From: Gamarada debralockiae
Lineage: Eukaryota; Ascomycota; Leotiomycetes; Helotiales; Hyphodiscaceae
Assembly: GCA_002803225.1 (NCBI GenBank)
Contig: NXFV01001757.1
Location: 1-34,025, forward strand
Direction of reading: 5' to 3'
Length of the DNA: 34,025 bases
This document shows positions 21,332-31,799 of this stretch, one piece after another. A program made the translations under genes and the position numbers. The notes under the pieces were generated by a model. That model ran no database searches and was not told where the DNA came from. It saw only the letters and a program-made list of their open reading frames with translations. Every line of letters begins with the position of its first letter. Position 1 is the first letter of the stretch.

Positions 21332-22508
21332 CTATAAAACCTGAATTCTAACTTAATAAAATCTAGTTTTATATAGAAAAGTAAGCAAGGCTAGTTTATT
21401 AGCAATTTTGAATAAATCGAAGAGTGAGGGCGAACGTAGGAAGTAAATGAGCAAAAGTGCGCAAGAATAAACAGGGCCCATACTAGTAAGCTAGGGGACC
21501 TGTTGCGAATCTTTGGCTATAACTGCTCTCACTGCCTAAAATTAGAAAAATTTCAAGGATAGTATTAGGAGCCCATTTTGTATCCCTTTAGGTGAGTCGT
21601 ATGTGACAACACGAGCCTCACAATTTGCCGAGATCACTAATTCAATGTCATCGCGTACAAGTGTATGACTTCAATTTGCTACACACGAATTCAACCTCTC
21701 TGCTACAAGAAGTCGCACCTAAATATACGCACAACTGCTTCCCTGTGGCAAGCGACAAATGATTCCGTATGGTTGTCAAAGGAGGTACAAAAGATAGCAC
21801 TGCGAATGATCTGGGGCTGCTTCTAGGCTTTCTACTATTCATGCGAGACGAGGTACTCGGACGCAAGGTATCATACAAGTTCATCAGCAATATCGGCACA
21901 AAGCTGAGGCTATATCAAGGGTTGTAAGGGGTACGACAGCCAGTGCTTCTGCGACCATTAGCGTGGCCGGGCATCTCAGTGGTAAACCAAAGGCAAACCT
22001 TGCAGTCTCTTCTGCGTCTCTAGGTAGAGTATGTTTTTGATCCATTGACGTGTCTCATGAAGTAGACTGTTGAAGCTGCGACCTTTCGACTTGCGAGCTG
22101 TCTGCAAATAAGTAGTTTCTCCATGCTACCGTCACAGTAGTTTGTCAGCACTTATGTGACTTCCCTGCCCCCGATAACATAAAAGTCAGAGGTTATTCAT
22201 ATTACGCGGCTTCAACTTATGTCCTGCTTCTGGCTTCTAGTTGGATAACAGTAGAATTTAACTCTCTGGGGAATTGGTGGGATTTGAATCCTCTGCTAGG
22301 AGACCGTTCTCCGGGGGTTGTCGAGGAGAAAGAAGGTTCAAATTCCTCCCGCTTGCTGCGCGCTCCTCGTACAAAATCCATTCCAGAAACTGAGATGCGG
22401 ATTCCCAAGTAGGGGCTTGATAGTCTACCTAATAGACTAATTACTCTTCTGATAACCCTTCCGGCGACGGACTACACACTCTTCCGCAATAGTGTATCGA
22501 TCTTGGGC
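21332..22508. other. repeat-like DNA, no gene seen
   Basis: About 1.2 kb between the LINE fragment and the Rua1-type relic. The first part is AT-rich with AGTTT/TAGTTT repeats, and the rest has short open frames without family character. GGTTCAAAT-like words near 22265 and 22337 were tested as tRNA T-loops and rejected. Confidence 0.3.
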
Positions 22509-23545
22509 TTAAGGGGTAGTGGAAGCCCTCAACGCACGAGTATAACTGCTCTCTCGACGCCGTTTTGGTCTATCTTTGATTTTTGGGTGGGTATGGCACT
22601 AACAGAAAGAGTCAGTGGTCCGTCTCACGTGTTTGACATGCAAATGGCTTAACTTACTTATAAGCGTGTCTAACCAAGTGGTTCCTTTCTTCTTGCTACT
22701 CACAAGAGCAACACACTCAGTACAGCTTTTGCACAAACCTTCCCACACATCGGAGTTACCATCCATTCGTCGAGTTTCCTGAGGCTCTTGAAATGGGCTG
22801 CCAGTTGCAGCACTGATACCGCTCTTATCGTACCAGAAGGCGCTGTTCTTCAATACAAGCCATCGTCCAGGCTTGCAAATTCCACACAACCCTTCGCGCT
22901 TATTCCCATGACCTCGGATCCAACGAGGCGTGTAAAGATCGCCGTCAAAGCGAAGTTCCTGCTCGCGGGGTACCAGGTCTGGATCGCTCGGATTTATATC
23001 TTCCGGTGGAGGCGGCACTTACTCCTCGTGGAGCGACGCATAGAGATCGGGCGGATCACTCAGATCTGTATAATGCGAGTGCAACGAATAAGGGTCGGCA
23101 TTGCTTTGTAGCGTGCGGAAAAGCCCGTGTGAGAGAAGCGGAGGTGGGGTTTCAAACTGATGTGGTTCGTAGTAGTTGTGTGAAGGGAGGAGCATGCTAT
23201 TGCGGTGAAAACCGGCGTTGTTGGAGATAAGGAAAGGGTGGTGTTGTTGTGTTTGTAAATTACTCAGGTTCAGGGGAAGCTGAGTGCTTGGTAAAGTTGG
23301 AGAGGAATGTCGAGATGACATTCGAGGAGGAGGAGACGTGAAGATTTCGTATCCTTGGTGATAGACAAAGGGGAAGGGCGCCGATTTGGTAAAAGCGCAT
23401 ATGACCCAGTTGACCATCTCTTACTACGGGGACTTTGCTGATCCATAAGGATCACATGGTCGGAATTGTTCACTTCTCTGTCTTCAATAGGCAGACAGTC
23501 GTCTTCAAAAACTTGTTGTAGATAATCCCCAGAATCTGAATTCCG
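22509..23545 (-). pseudogene. Rua1-type transcription regulator, C-terminal part (decayed)
   Basis: Reading leftward, LQQVFEDDCLPIEDREVNNS shifts frame into TSPPPRMSSRHSSPTLP, then an in-frame TAA (23019-23021) stands where CAA or GAA would fit. The conserved domain follows: DLYTPRWIRGHGNKREGLCG, KPGRWLVLKNSAFWYDKS, FQEPQETRRMDGN, and EGLCKSCTE. This is the cysteine-rich C-terminal domain found in Ustilago Rua1 and many ascomycete regulators (PF14616). After GTTW a base is missing, and the expected RHAYK...CHTHPKIKDRPKRRRES appears in another frame, ending at TAA 22509-22511. At least one nonsense mutation and two frameshifts make it a pseudogene. Compared with relatives as I recall them, a residue triplet seems lost after WYDKS. 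Confidence 0.8.
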
Positions 23546-24397
23546 AGAGAGCTCCAGTTATTTTGTCGCACCGAGAGCTTAGCAGCTTCATAGTTTCTGA
23601 TCTCAGAAATTTCTTTCCTCCGAGGATTGAGGATTGGTGGGCCATTGGCGTGCTAGTGCATCATAGCCGCCGGAACTGGCAATAAATAATCGCACTGCAA
23701 GGTGAAGGTAACGCTGTATACTCGAAGGGATAGCCGATATATCATCCACTAATCTTATCAACAATTTCCGGATAACACTTTGAATGACGAGGCTGTAAAA
23801 TTCCGGATAACACTTTGAATGACGAGGCTGTAAAAAAAGGGTAACCACCATGTCTCCCCGCGTAGTTTTTCCTTTCTGAAGAATACAAGAGACAATTGAT
23901 CAATGTACTGAGCTAGGGAGGAGTTAAGGTTCGCCACTTGTGGGACTTGGCAGATTTGGAGAGCTGAATCGCAGTTACGATGGCGTAGTTTATCGCAAGC
24001 GCTCAAGCGCTCGGCCCGAGAGGTCTCAAGAGATTGACGAAGACAGATTAGTGATTGGGCAATTAGTTGATGTGCATCCTGTGAAGATTAGTCTCCATTC
24101 CGTTGTGCAGAGCAGAGAGCATGGGGACACTTACGCTCTCCAATTTTGCTTGGTAGAGCGCTGCAGGTCGCAACAAGACCACGAAATTTGTGAGTGCTGT
24201 TCCCGGTTCTCTATCAAAAAGAGAAAGAATGGAGAGACATGAAGGCTGATGCACTATTTCCCAGATTATCACCAAAATGTATTGGTCGAGAGGAATCAAC
24301 GAGGCCAGAGCGTAATGTGATGATGCTGGACGATGTGATAACCCGAGTGTCGAATCAGACGATATTGTATGGTAAAATCATGTACGTATTGATATCT
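23546..24397. other. insert-like DNA inside the regulator relic, no gene seen
   Basis: About 850 bases separate the two halves of the presumed regulator relic. The segment holds a perfect 35-bp tandem duplication (separate entry) and short frames on both strands that I cannot assign. It may be a large intron, a decayed insertion, or simply eroded coding sequence. Confidence 0.3.
23766..23835. repeat. perfect 35-bp tandem duplication
   Basis: Two identical head-to-tail 35-base units, 23766-23800 and 23801-23835, begin TTCCGGATAACACTTTGAAT and end GGCTGTAAAA. Perfect identity in otherwise decayed surroundings means the duplication is recent or maintained, or is an assembly artefact. Confidence 0.95.
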
Positions 24398-25500
24398 CTA
24401 AGGAGTCAAGAATGGTAGGGTTGCCAGAACCCGAGATATGTGTACACAATCGTTGCCATAGCAACCAGAGCATCTGACACCGAAATCTTCGACAACAGAT
24501 CGGCTTTTCAGTGTGCGAAAAAACGAGCCTAGTAAGGTAGCCCCATCACCTCCCAAAGCGGTTTCATTCGTGATGTCTTCGTGCGGCCTCTTTATAGCTT
24601 CATCCAGGGAAAGCTGCTCGAGCACCACTGTGTCTACCTCGAGATCATCGCGACTTTCAGTAGCTTTGCTTGTGTGCTCTGGGCTTTCTGCCCCATGTTC
24701 GTCTTGAGACCATTGAGGCTTACAATGGCGACTGGCGGCTCTGATTTTGAGGGAGTTCGAATCGATTTTGTGGACCTAACCTGGTTGATGCAATCGGGGA
24801 TAGTGGTGCAGCTGACATTAAAGCACTGCCACGTGAGCCGCGCGAGGGTGGCGGAGAATCATTGTTAGAGAATGAAGGAGCATCTGCCAGGACAGCCGAG
24901 AAATCTTCATATGAATGCATATCTGCTAGGGCGCTGGTAGGCAGTACGAATGAGCCTGCGGACATGCGCCGGGAAACGTATGATTGATCAAGCCAATCGT
25001 GATTATTCTCTAGTTTTCTTAAAACGAGGATCGGAGCAGCATCATCGGTCCAGGAAGCCAGGCCCAGGTTTATCATATCTGGGGTGAGATGTAGTTGCTC
25101 TTGAAATTGTGAAGTTGGAGGTTCATTTCGTTGTTGACTGCCTGAAATCGGCAATTGGCGATGACCATACTAGGTCTACTTGTTGTATGGTGGACGGTAG
25201 ATTGTCATGGGGAGTGACATAACCTGCGGCCAGAGTCGACTGATCTTGAAGATGGCCACAGGTGCTCAGAAGCATTGGCGAAGAGCCCCAGGCTGGTAAG
25301 GGAGCGTTTGAGTGCTCGTCTGGCATGTAGGATAAGGCATACCCATTTATTGTTCGAGTTTGAGAGGATTGCCCGGAGGACTTCCACATATCCGGTCCAG
25401 CTCCTCTCGTCGGGATAAGATTAATGTTGTCTTGGAGTATTTGGGGCAGCAAGCTCTGGGGTGCCGTACTTCGAAATACCCTTGCGCAACCATGGTGATA
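24398..25500 (-). pseudogene. probable N-terminal part of the Rua1-type regulator relic
   Basis: Three long minus-strand frames follow one another with overlaps: from an ATG at 25493 (MVAQGYFEVRH), to the frame with LLPQILQDNINLIPTR and LPAWGSSPMLLSTCGHLQDQ, to PPTSQFQEQLHLTPDMINLG and SAGSFVLPTSALADMHSYED, then LSLDEAIKRPHEDITNETAL. The composition (Ser, Pro, Gln, Leu; no globular motifs) fits the disordered N-terminal half of a transcription regulator. The direction and order agree with the Rua1-type C-terminal domain further left. Frame changes near 25452 and 25140 have no matching introns. The link between the two halves is inference. Confidence 0.42.
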
Positions 25501-26471
25501 CTCGTATTCAAACTTGCGGCTGTGTGCAAGAGATTGAAGAGCCCTTTGATTTGAATGATTCAGATCAGTGAATAGAATTTTATTTCTGGAGGGATCATTC
25601 TCCAGTTCAGTGATTTAATGATAGAACTCAAGGTTTGACGGCACGTTCATATCTATCTCTATTAGCAACAATCAATCTTCAACCAGAGAGCAACCTGCCA
25701 GGCATTGAAATATCACGTGCTGAATCCATGACGAGGGTACGTGATTCGGTGATCCTTCTAGACCATAAAACCGGATTCCAGGCTTTTCAATACAAAGCTG
25801 GTGAATAAAGTGACGGGCGGTTGGCAACTTAGTTTGTCGCTCCTTCCAAGCAATATCTGGCTGGTTAATTCGTCGGGCGTGTACAACAGGTGTCCGTGAT
25901 AGGCTCGACTTCATTCACAATAATGTATGTGGGGACGGTCTTAGATTGGATATAAGTAATCTTTCGTGATGGGGTAATTGGTCGTTCGTGGACGATGAGG
26001 TGCTTGGTCTCTTTGCAATGTCATTCTTCACCACGAGGCTGAGGTAGTGAGTGGCGTTGAAAAGGACGGAGGGTTATTTATACGTGCTCCCCTACTGGAT
26101 AAGCGAGCCTGCTCTCTCAAAAGTTGACATAACTACCCAACTGAGTCTTTCATATCAATGAGAAGATTGAAGGCCATATAAATATTCTAACGAAAACATT
26201 TTTCTTGGAGAAACGGAAGAAGCATAGAAGACATATTAATTGTTCACTCTATCCTTGATATCTTGCCTATTATTTTGTGTTTTAAGATAATAATGATTAA
26301 AATACGAGCATATGGAAAACTAACTCCTTGACCATCCATATATCAAAGACTTATTAAAGAACTGACCCAGTCTCCGCGTATATCCTAAGGGTATTCCTGA
26401 ACTCAATCTGTGCCAAGTTCCTACTTGAATATTCCATTATCCCAAGTTTTTGATCAACGAACATTTTAACC
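25501..26471. other. intergenic DNA, nothing assigned
   Basis: About 970 bases, including AT-rich stretches at 26150-26350. An 80-codon minus-strand open frame at 25672-25914 has no family resemblance. It could contain the former promoter of the regulator relic and the terminator of the GPI-protein relic. Confidence 0.25.
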
Positions 26472-27071
26472 TTACAAAACAATAATGAAAACAATGAAGC
26501 AAGCAAGAAGTCCCACCCAAGTCTGCAAGACAAACCTAAGGCCACCATCTGAAGGGAGCACCGTACCTCCACTCCCCGATCCCTGCGTCGCCTGCGAAGA
26601 AGTATAGGTATTCCCCTTTGTAGGCATATTTTGCAACGGAGTCACCAGCGTCGTCACCGTAGCATCGACTCTCTGAGTAGTCGGTTGAGCAGAGAACTCT
26701 TCAGATAAAGTAATAGGAGTCGACGCCACTTGCACCATCGTGCTCGTCTGAGCCGCCAGAGTAGGAGACGCAACATACGTGGGATGAGCAGAAGGATACA
26801 CAGTGCTACTCGCTGCAACCTGGTCAGTAAAACTATACGTCGTGGTCGCTGCAGCCATAATATCGTTGCATGAGCTAGTTAGAATAGCTAGCGGGTCAAG
26901 ACTAGTTGTTGCGCCTGAGGTGCAGCAGCCGCAAAGGAAGCAAGTGAGTCCGTTCCAGATACCCGTAGCTACGGACTCGACGTCGGAGATGACGGTCATG
27001 ACATCGCCTTCAATGACGGTTAGTGCTCCTCCGAACCAGCGAGAGCCGCCAAATTTGGCTCCAAAAGAGCA
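26472..27071 (-). pseudogene. 5'-truncated GPI-anchored Ser/Thr-rich protein gene
   Basis: The frame is open from 27071 to the stop at 26472, about 199 codons. It reads FGAKFGGSRWFGGALTVIEG, a Cys-rich patch (GLTCFLCGCCTSG), a long Ser/Thr/Ala/Val linker, then GSGSGGTVLPSDGG followed by the hydrophobic tail LQTWVGLLACFIVFIIVL. That tail is a typical GPI-attachment signal, with the likely omega site in the SGSGG/SDGG region. The start is not normal: no signal peptide is found, and the family-like text continues upstream of the first ATG (26999) right up to the edge of a LINE fragment at about 27072-27077. I infer that the 5' part was lost at that junction. A functional short form starting at 26999 would lack a secretion signal. 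Confidence 0.62.
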
Positions 27072-27076
27072 GTATG

Positions 27077-27641
27077 TATGAACTTATTCACTTTACTCGC
27101 CGGCGGGCAGCCTTCAATCTAGCAGCCACTATCCCGTTGAACGACGTCGAATTCCAGCCAAGCACAGAGGTCAGGGTTCTAGGGGTCTGGCTTGACCCAA
27201 AACTCAAGTGGGGGGCGCACCTTCGGAGAGCCAACGACAAGGTGCCAGCACACGTCCGGGCCTTCGCCAGAGCGGCCGCGTCTACATGGGACCATCATTT
27301 ACAAAGGCCAGACAGGTCTATACAGCAGTCATCCGACCCGCAATGACATACGGAGCATCAACCTGGCACACGCCAGGAGACGCCCGGGAAAGGCTCAAAG
27401 GACGGACCAAAAAGCTTTAGACACTCCAGAACAAGTGCCTTCGCATCATCAGTGGGGCATACAAGGCCAGACCAATCCAGAACCTTGAACTTGAGACCTT
27501 TGTTCCCCCACTGGACCTACATCTAGGTAGACTAGTTGCAGGCAGCCGCCTGCGACTCGCCGGCTCAAAACCACTCTAGGAAATCGAGGCCGAATGCCGA
27601 TCTATCAGACACCAGCTTCAGAAGAGACAAAGAAGGTGACT
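27077..27641 (+). mobile_element. LINE reverse transcriptase fragment (3' part of RT domain)
   Basis: Plus-strand reading gives YELIHFTRRRAAFNLA, VRVLGVWLDPKLKWGAHLRR, then after a frameshift near 27285 YTAVIRPAMTYGASTWHTP. A TAG (27418-27420) follows, then TLQNKCLRIISGAYKARPIQ, VPPLDLHLGRLVAGSR and another TAG. This order (RT thumb, then the connection toward RNase H) is typical of fungal Tad1-like LINEs. The upstream catalytic RT core with its double-Asp box and the endonuclease are absent. It is a dead internal fragment squeezed between two decayed genes, and a different portion of the LINE protein from the minus-strand fragment at 20747. Confidence 0.85.
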
Positions 27642-27644
27642 TTC

Positions 27645-28047
27645 GAGGCCTGCTAGTTCCTTTTTCAATTCCTTCTTTACTCTGTTTCCCACAACAAGAT
27701 CAAAATAGGCTGTCAGATCTGCAGGAGGCTGCATGATCCCAAAGCCACTAGCGACCATAAGGATGTTCTCACAGTCGTCCATTGGGATATTCTTCCCGTG
27801 AGGTCCACTAAACAGCACCCAAGTATTCATGGTTGTACCCACTCTTGGCATGGTATAAGAGTTCTCGGGTCAGGCCTCTCCGAGGCTGGAGCCGGTGTCG
27901 ATGAACAATATAGCGGTAGATCAGATGCTTTGATACAAGAGGAGAGAGACACCTGACGAGGCGAGCAATCAAAGGGAGGCCATTGATGAGCAGGAGGAGG
28001 CAGAAGCTGCCGCCCATGACAATAGCATAGATCAGGCTGATGTCCAT
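27645..28047 (-). pseudogene. collapsed ferric-reductase-like gene
   Basis: From the ATG at 28047, MDISLIYAIVMGGSFCLLLL and INGLPLIARLV form a first membrane segment followed by SKHLIYRYIVHRHRL, as at the start of fungal FRE-type reductases. After a frameshift near 27850-27880 the reading becomes NTWVLFSGPHGKNIPMDDCE and NILMVASGFGIM, which resembles the NADPH-binding region (GPHG, then ASGFGI) near the other end of that family. The heme-binding ferric reductase domain and FAD domain, several hundred residues, are missing between the two pieces. The gene has therefore lost its middle and cannot encode a working reductase. The exact end near the LINE fragment is uncertain. Confidence 0.62.
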
Positions 28048-28805
28048 AATGAATGAGCAAGAACGAGGATAACTATTCGCTATGCAGATAAACACAGACG
28101 GTTGTGGAGGAAAAGGTCGGAAAAAGGTCGATCTCGAGATTCGTTCCCGTCGTTTTAGCCATGGATTGCCTTGTGATCTGGGCCGATGTTCGGTTCAGGA
28201 GAATAGGGCCGAGAGATTCAGTGAGATTATATTTCTCGTTTATAGAATACAATATTTAGGTAGTAAAAAAAAAGTTACAGGCTACGGAAGTTAAGGGCGA
28301 ACAACGACTCGTGAATTTTGGTAGAACAATTTAATATCAGTTCTTTTTACCTAAGATAACTTCGTAATAACAAGAGAAATTCGAATACCTTCATCTTTAT
28401 AATAATTTCAAACTACTAGACAATCTATTTGTTTAATTTAGGATAGTTAATTTACACCACTTAAGTAATATGTCATTGAAAATCGCGACTTTTAGTGTGG
28501 TTTTCGCTTGTTATGTACCACTGTCGCACGAGCTACTGCAACCCCTGGTGGTCTTGTGGTCAAGATTATGGGATTAGTCAGCGGTTTTGGGGGTATTTGA
28601 TTGGCTACCCTTCTAAGCAGTGGTCTTCGGTGAGGTTCATCGCTTCAATCTGCTTGACAGAAGGGCTATAATTTCCCTTCTTATATATACATAGTATATC
28701 GGCCGTAATGCTGCTTTCGTCCCAATCCTTTCCTAGCATCCCACAGATGCTTTCAGCATCCTTGGGCGCTGTCGCCTCAGGAAACTGGCAACTGACCCAG
28801 GTGAC
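28048..28805. other. AT-rich intergenic DNA, no gene seen
   Basis: About 760 bases upstream of the ferric-reductase relic and downstream of the GMC gene. It is AT-rich at 28260-28480 with poly-A runs (a run of ten A at 28264-28273). No protein family or RNA gene was recognised. Confidence 0.3.
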
Positions 28806-30755
28806 TCAGTTGGCCACCAAACTGCTTCGCTGTTTCTGCCTGATGAAATCGGCCGCTTTCTCTGCAGTCATATAGATTGTAGATGTCAAATGCACGCTGA
28901 GATGGGTAGACCACATGCTCACATCTACGACCCTCACATTGCTTGTTCCGTAGACTCGCAGCTCCGAGTCCACGACACCACCCAGCTCTCTCGATCTCAT
29001 CGCAGCGGAGCCAACCATATGTGCGGTCGACGAGACGTGGGCTCTGATCCATTCGCGCGCCATTGGGTGTCTGTAGCATTCAAAGGAACTGTGTCCGAGC
29101 CGGGGCTGATCTCCTGCCCAATAACTGTCGAATAAGGGGGCGTGTAGAAGAACTGGCGTACATATCGCAAGAGGCCTGTTTGTACAATCACGTCTGCTTC
29201 GACCTGGTGGAAGTTGTAGTCGATCGCAGGGTAGGCCAAAGGATTGCTGGACGAGATGTGGACGCTCCCTTGGCTGAAGGGAACGCTGGGCCACACGTTC
29301 AGAAACGAACCTCCGCCACGAGGATTATCTGGATAGAGAAATGCCTCTCCCAGAGGAGTTTTCGTTGGATCTCCGAAGATGGTGTCGATCTTGCGAGCTA
29401 GCAGCTCCTCTTGGATTTCCGCCGTGGTGCTGTTCCGAGACTGGGCGGCAATAATAGCAGCGTAGGACGGAACCGCTGCCCGAAGCCTGCTTATCACGTT
29501 GTCGACGTCGTCGCCGAAGACGTCGGCAGCCGTAGGATAGGCCACGTAGGGAGGGAAGCCGACAAATGTACCGTTTGGCGCGATAAGTTCTGCCGTCATG
29601 CCGTTGCTTGGCTGGTCCTGGAAGTTTTCACCAACGGCGGGCAAGTCTACACGCACTGGAATCCCGAACTCGTTCAGAATACTTCAGATATTGTTGTCAG
29701 CACAGCTCGCTCGTTGTTTCCGGGCAATTGGGCGGATTCGATAGAAACACGACGTACCTAGGATTACCTATCCCAGAATGCTCCAGAAAAGGCGGTGTCC
29801 TCATTGCACCTAGAGACACGATGACCTCCCTCGTCGCGTTAAAAGTCGTAACCTCCCCAATGCTCGACACGGCCAGAACGCCGCTAGCAGTTGAGGTGTT
29901 TGTGTTGGTTTCGTCGCTCCAGGTCAACCTCATCGCAGTAGTATTGAGGAAGACATGCAAATTGGGTCTATTGGCAACAGGTAGATAATAAGATCTTGCA
30001 CAGTCTGACCTCACACCAGTAGTCGCATCAACAGTGAACGGCCACACGGAAGACCCTGCCATCGCGCCACTGTTGGCATCGGGGTTGTATGGGAGACCAA
30101 GATTCGCCCAGGTGTCGACAAACATTGTAGTGGCGTTCCCTCGCATCACGGATCTCTGCCAGCCAGTATGCAACGGACCGCTGAAGCCATGATAATTCGG
30201 ATCGAATGTCTCTCCTGTGGCCGGAACTGTCAAGTTCTCGCTGCGCATGTAATACGGCAGCAACTCATCCCAGTTCCACGTTGGATTTCCTAGCGCCTCC
30301 CAGGCATCGAGCTGGACCTTCTCCGCGCGAAGATAGGTCATACCTAACCTACTGTCAGCCATCCCCTCACGCGCAAACATCCAGTACGAAAGCCTACCGT
30401 TTATAGTGCTTGTACCACCTAGAGCTCGCCCTGCAGCGCAAAAGATCGTGCGGTTTCCAGCGGCGGCCTGCGGAATGCTCTGGTAATCCCACATCAGGTA
30501 GGGAGTCCCATCGGTGAGGTACACCATTGGATCGGCGACATTTGGGTCATCAAGCACGGAGTCTCCAGCCTCAATCACTCCGACCTGAACCGATGGATCA
30601 TCGGAAAGACGACTGGCAACTGCGAGACCGCCCGTCCCACCGCCGACGACGAGGTAATCGAACTGAGCTTCGGTAGGGCGTGTGAAGAGCGAAGTAAGAT
30701 AAAGTGTGCTGAGCGCAATATAACGAACGGCCTTGTTACTGTGGAAGTTTGCCAT
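28806..30755 (-). pseudogene. GMC-family FAD oxidoreductase with a 2-base frameshift
   Basis: Exon 1 (30755-29758) and exon 2 (29681-28806) join over a 76-base intron. A signal peptide (RYIALSTLYLTSLFTRPTEA) is followed by the FAD motif YLVVGGGTGGLAVASRLSDD, signature 1 GRALGGTSTING and signature 2 SLGAMRTPPFLEHSGIG. Near 29054-29060 the run GCGCGC holds two extra bases: the frame ATDTQW is followed in the shifted frame by EWIRAHVSSTAHMVGSAAM. The rest, including both catalytic histidines (HMVGS and SVHLTSTIY), lies in that shifted frame to TGA 28806-28808. Without the two bases the protein would be about 623 residues, a normal length. A sequencing error in the GC run is a real alternative, because no other lesion is seen. 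Compared with the GMC gene at 876 it has about 15 extra residues between FAR and AEKVQ. Confidence 0.85.
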
Positions 30756-31799
30756 GGTATCGAGGAGTTCCAGGGAACAATTAACGACTGATTTGCTAAG
30801 TTTGAACTGCTACTCAGCGGAGGGCTGTCCGCAGTTTTTATATCCTCTGCATCTTGCTTTCTCGTCCTTAACTCTAGAAGATTTCCAAGGATATTGTGCA
30901 CTGCCCTTCAACGCGGAAGCTAATGGAGCTTCATTGTGTGATCAGTACCAAGCAGACAATTCAGTGCAGCTCTAGACCTTGCGTAGCAATTTAAGAGTAC
31001 CCGAAGCATTTCCAGGGAACTCATGCATTTCTGCGGTGGCAGTGACTCAGGAGAACGCATTGGCCCATCGATGTTTTCCCGGTTGCGACATGTCCAGCCC
31101 ACCTACCTACATACCTATCCATGCCTAAATAATAGAGATTTCGACCTGCTTTGAGCCTAAATATCGGCAGTATTGAGCTTGCTGAAGGGTTCATTTGACA
31201 GGGTGAGACGACGCGTCATCGCACGACCCGATGCAAGTTCCCTGAGCAATTCCACTACGTTATCTACTTCCCCCTAGCCCAATTTAACAGACTCTATCCC
31301 CTACCCCCGTTAAATGTTGATTTAGTCATGCAAATTTTCGAGCTCTAGAAGGGCTGCATTGTCCCACTCTGACTTATATTTTGCAGTGGCCTCTCAACTG
31401 ATTAGTACTCGGAACGGCGAAAGACTCTGGTAAATATGCTGCTTATCAAAGCCCATAATGTCTAGCTGCAAAGTCTAAGCTAATCACGCCTATACTGAGA
31501 TACATTATGTTTAACCCCAGGGGATGTCACGGGGCTAAACGTATATATGCAAAAAACTTCGGGTGACACTGGCTGTCGTCAGGGTAACCAATAAGAAGTA
31601 TTGATTGTATTGAAAAGACAAACACAAAGATCCTAAGGGGTTATATATAAGAGGAGGTTCAAAAGCCTTAAAAGTCACTTCAGGGTATAAACCCATATCA
31701 ATGATTATGGGACAATCCCTGGTCGGTAGCATACACTATGGGCAAAGATTTAAAGATGTCCCAATTCATTTGATCCAACACAATAAATAGTAAGATGAC
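30756..31799. other. intergenic DNA, GMC promoter side, no gene seen
   Basis: About 1 kb between the start of the second GMC gene and the end of the DUF3425 regulator, both on the minus strand. It must contain the GMC promoter. Short open frames are present on both strands, none with family character. AT-rich words are scattered through 31590-31800. Confidence 0.3.

Noticed and set aside
22217..22408. Possible tRNA gene (GGTTCAAAT-like words with nearby short stems)
   Set aside because: The T-loop word has the wrong length, and no acceptor stem or anticodon arm closes around it on either strand.
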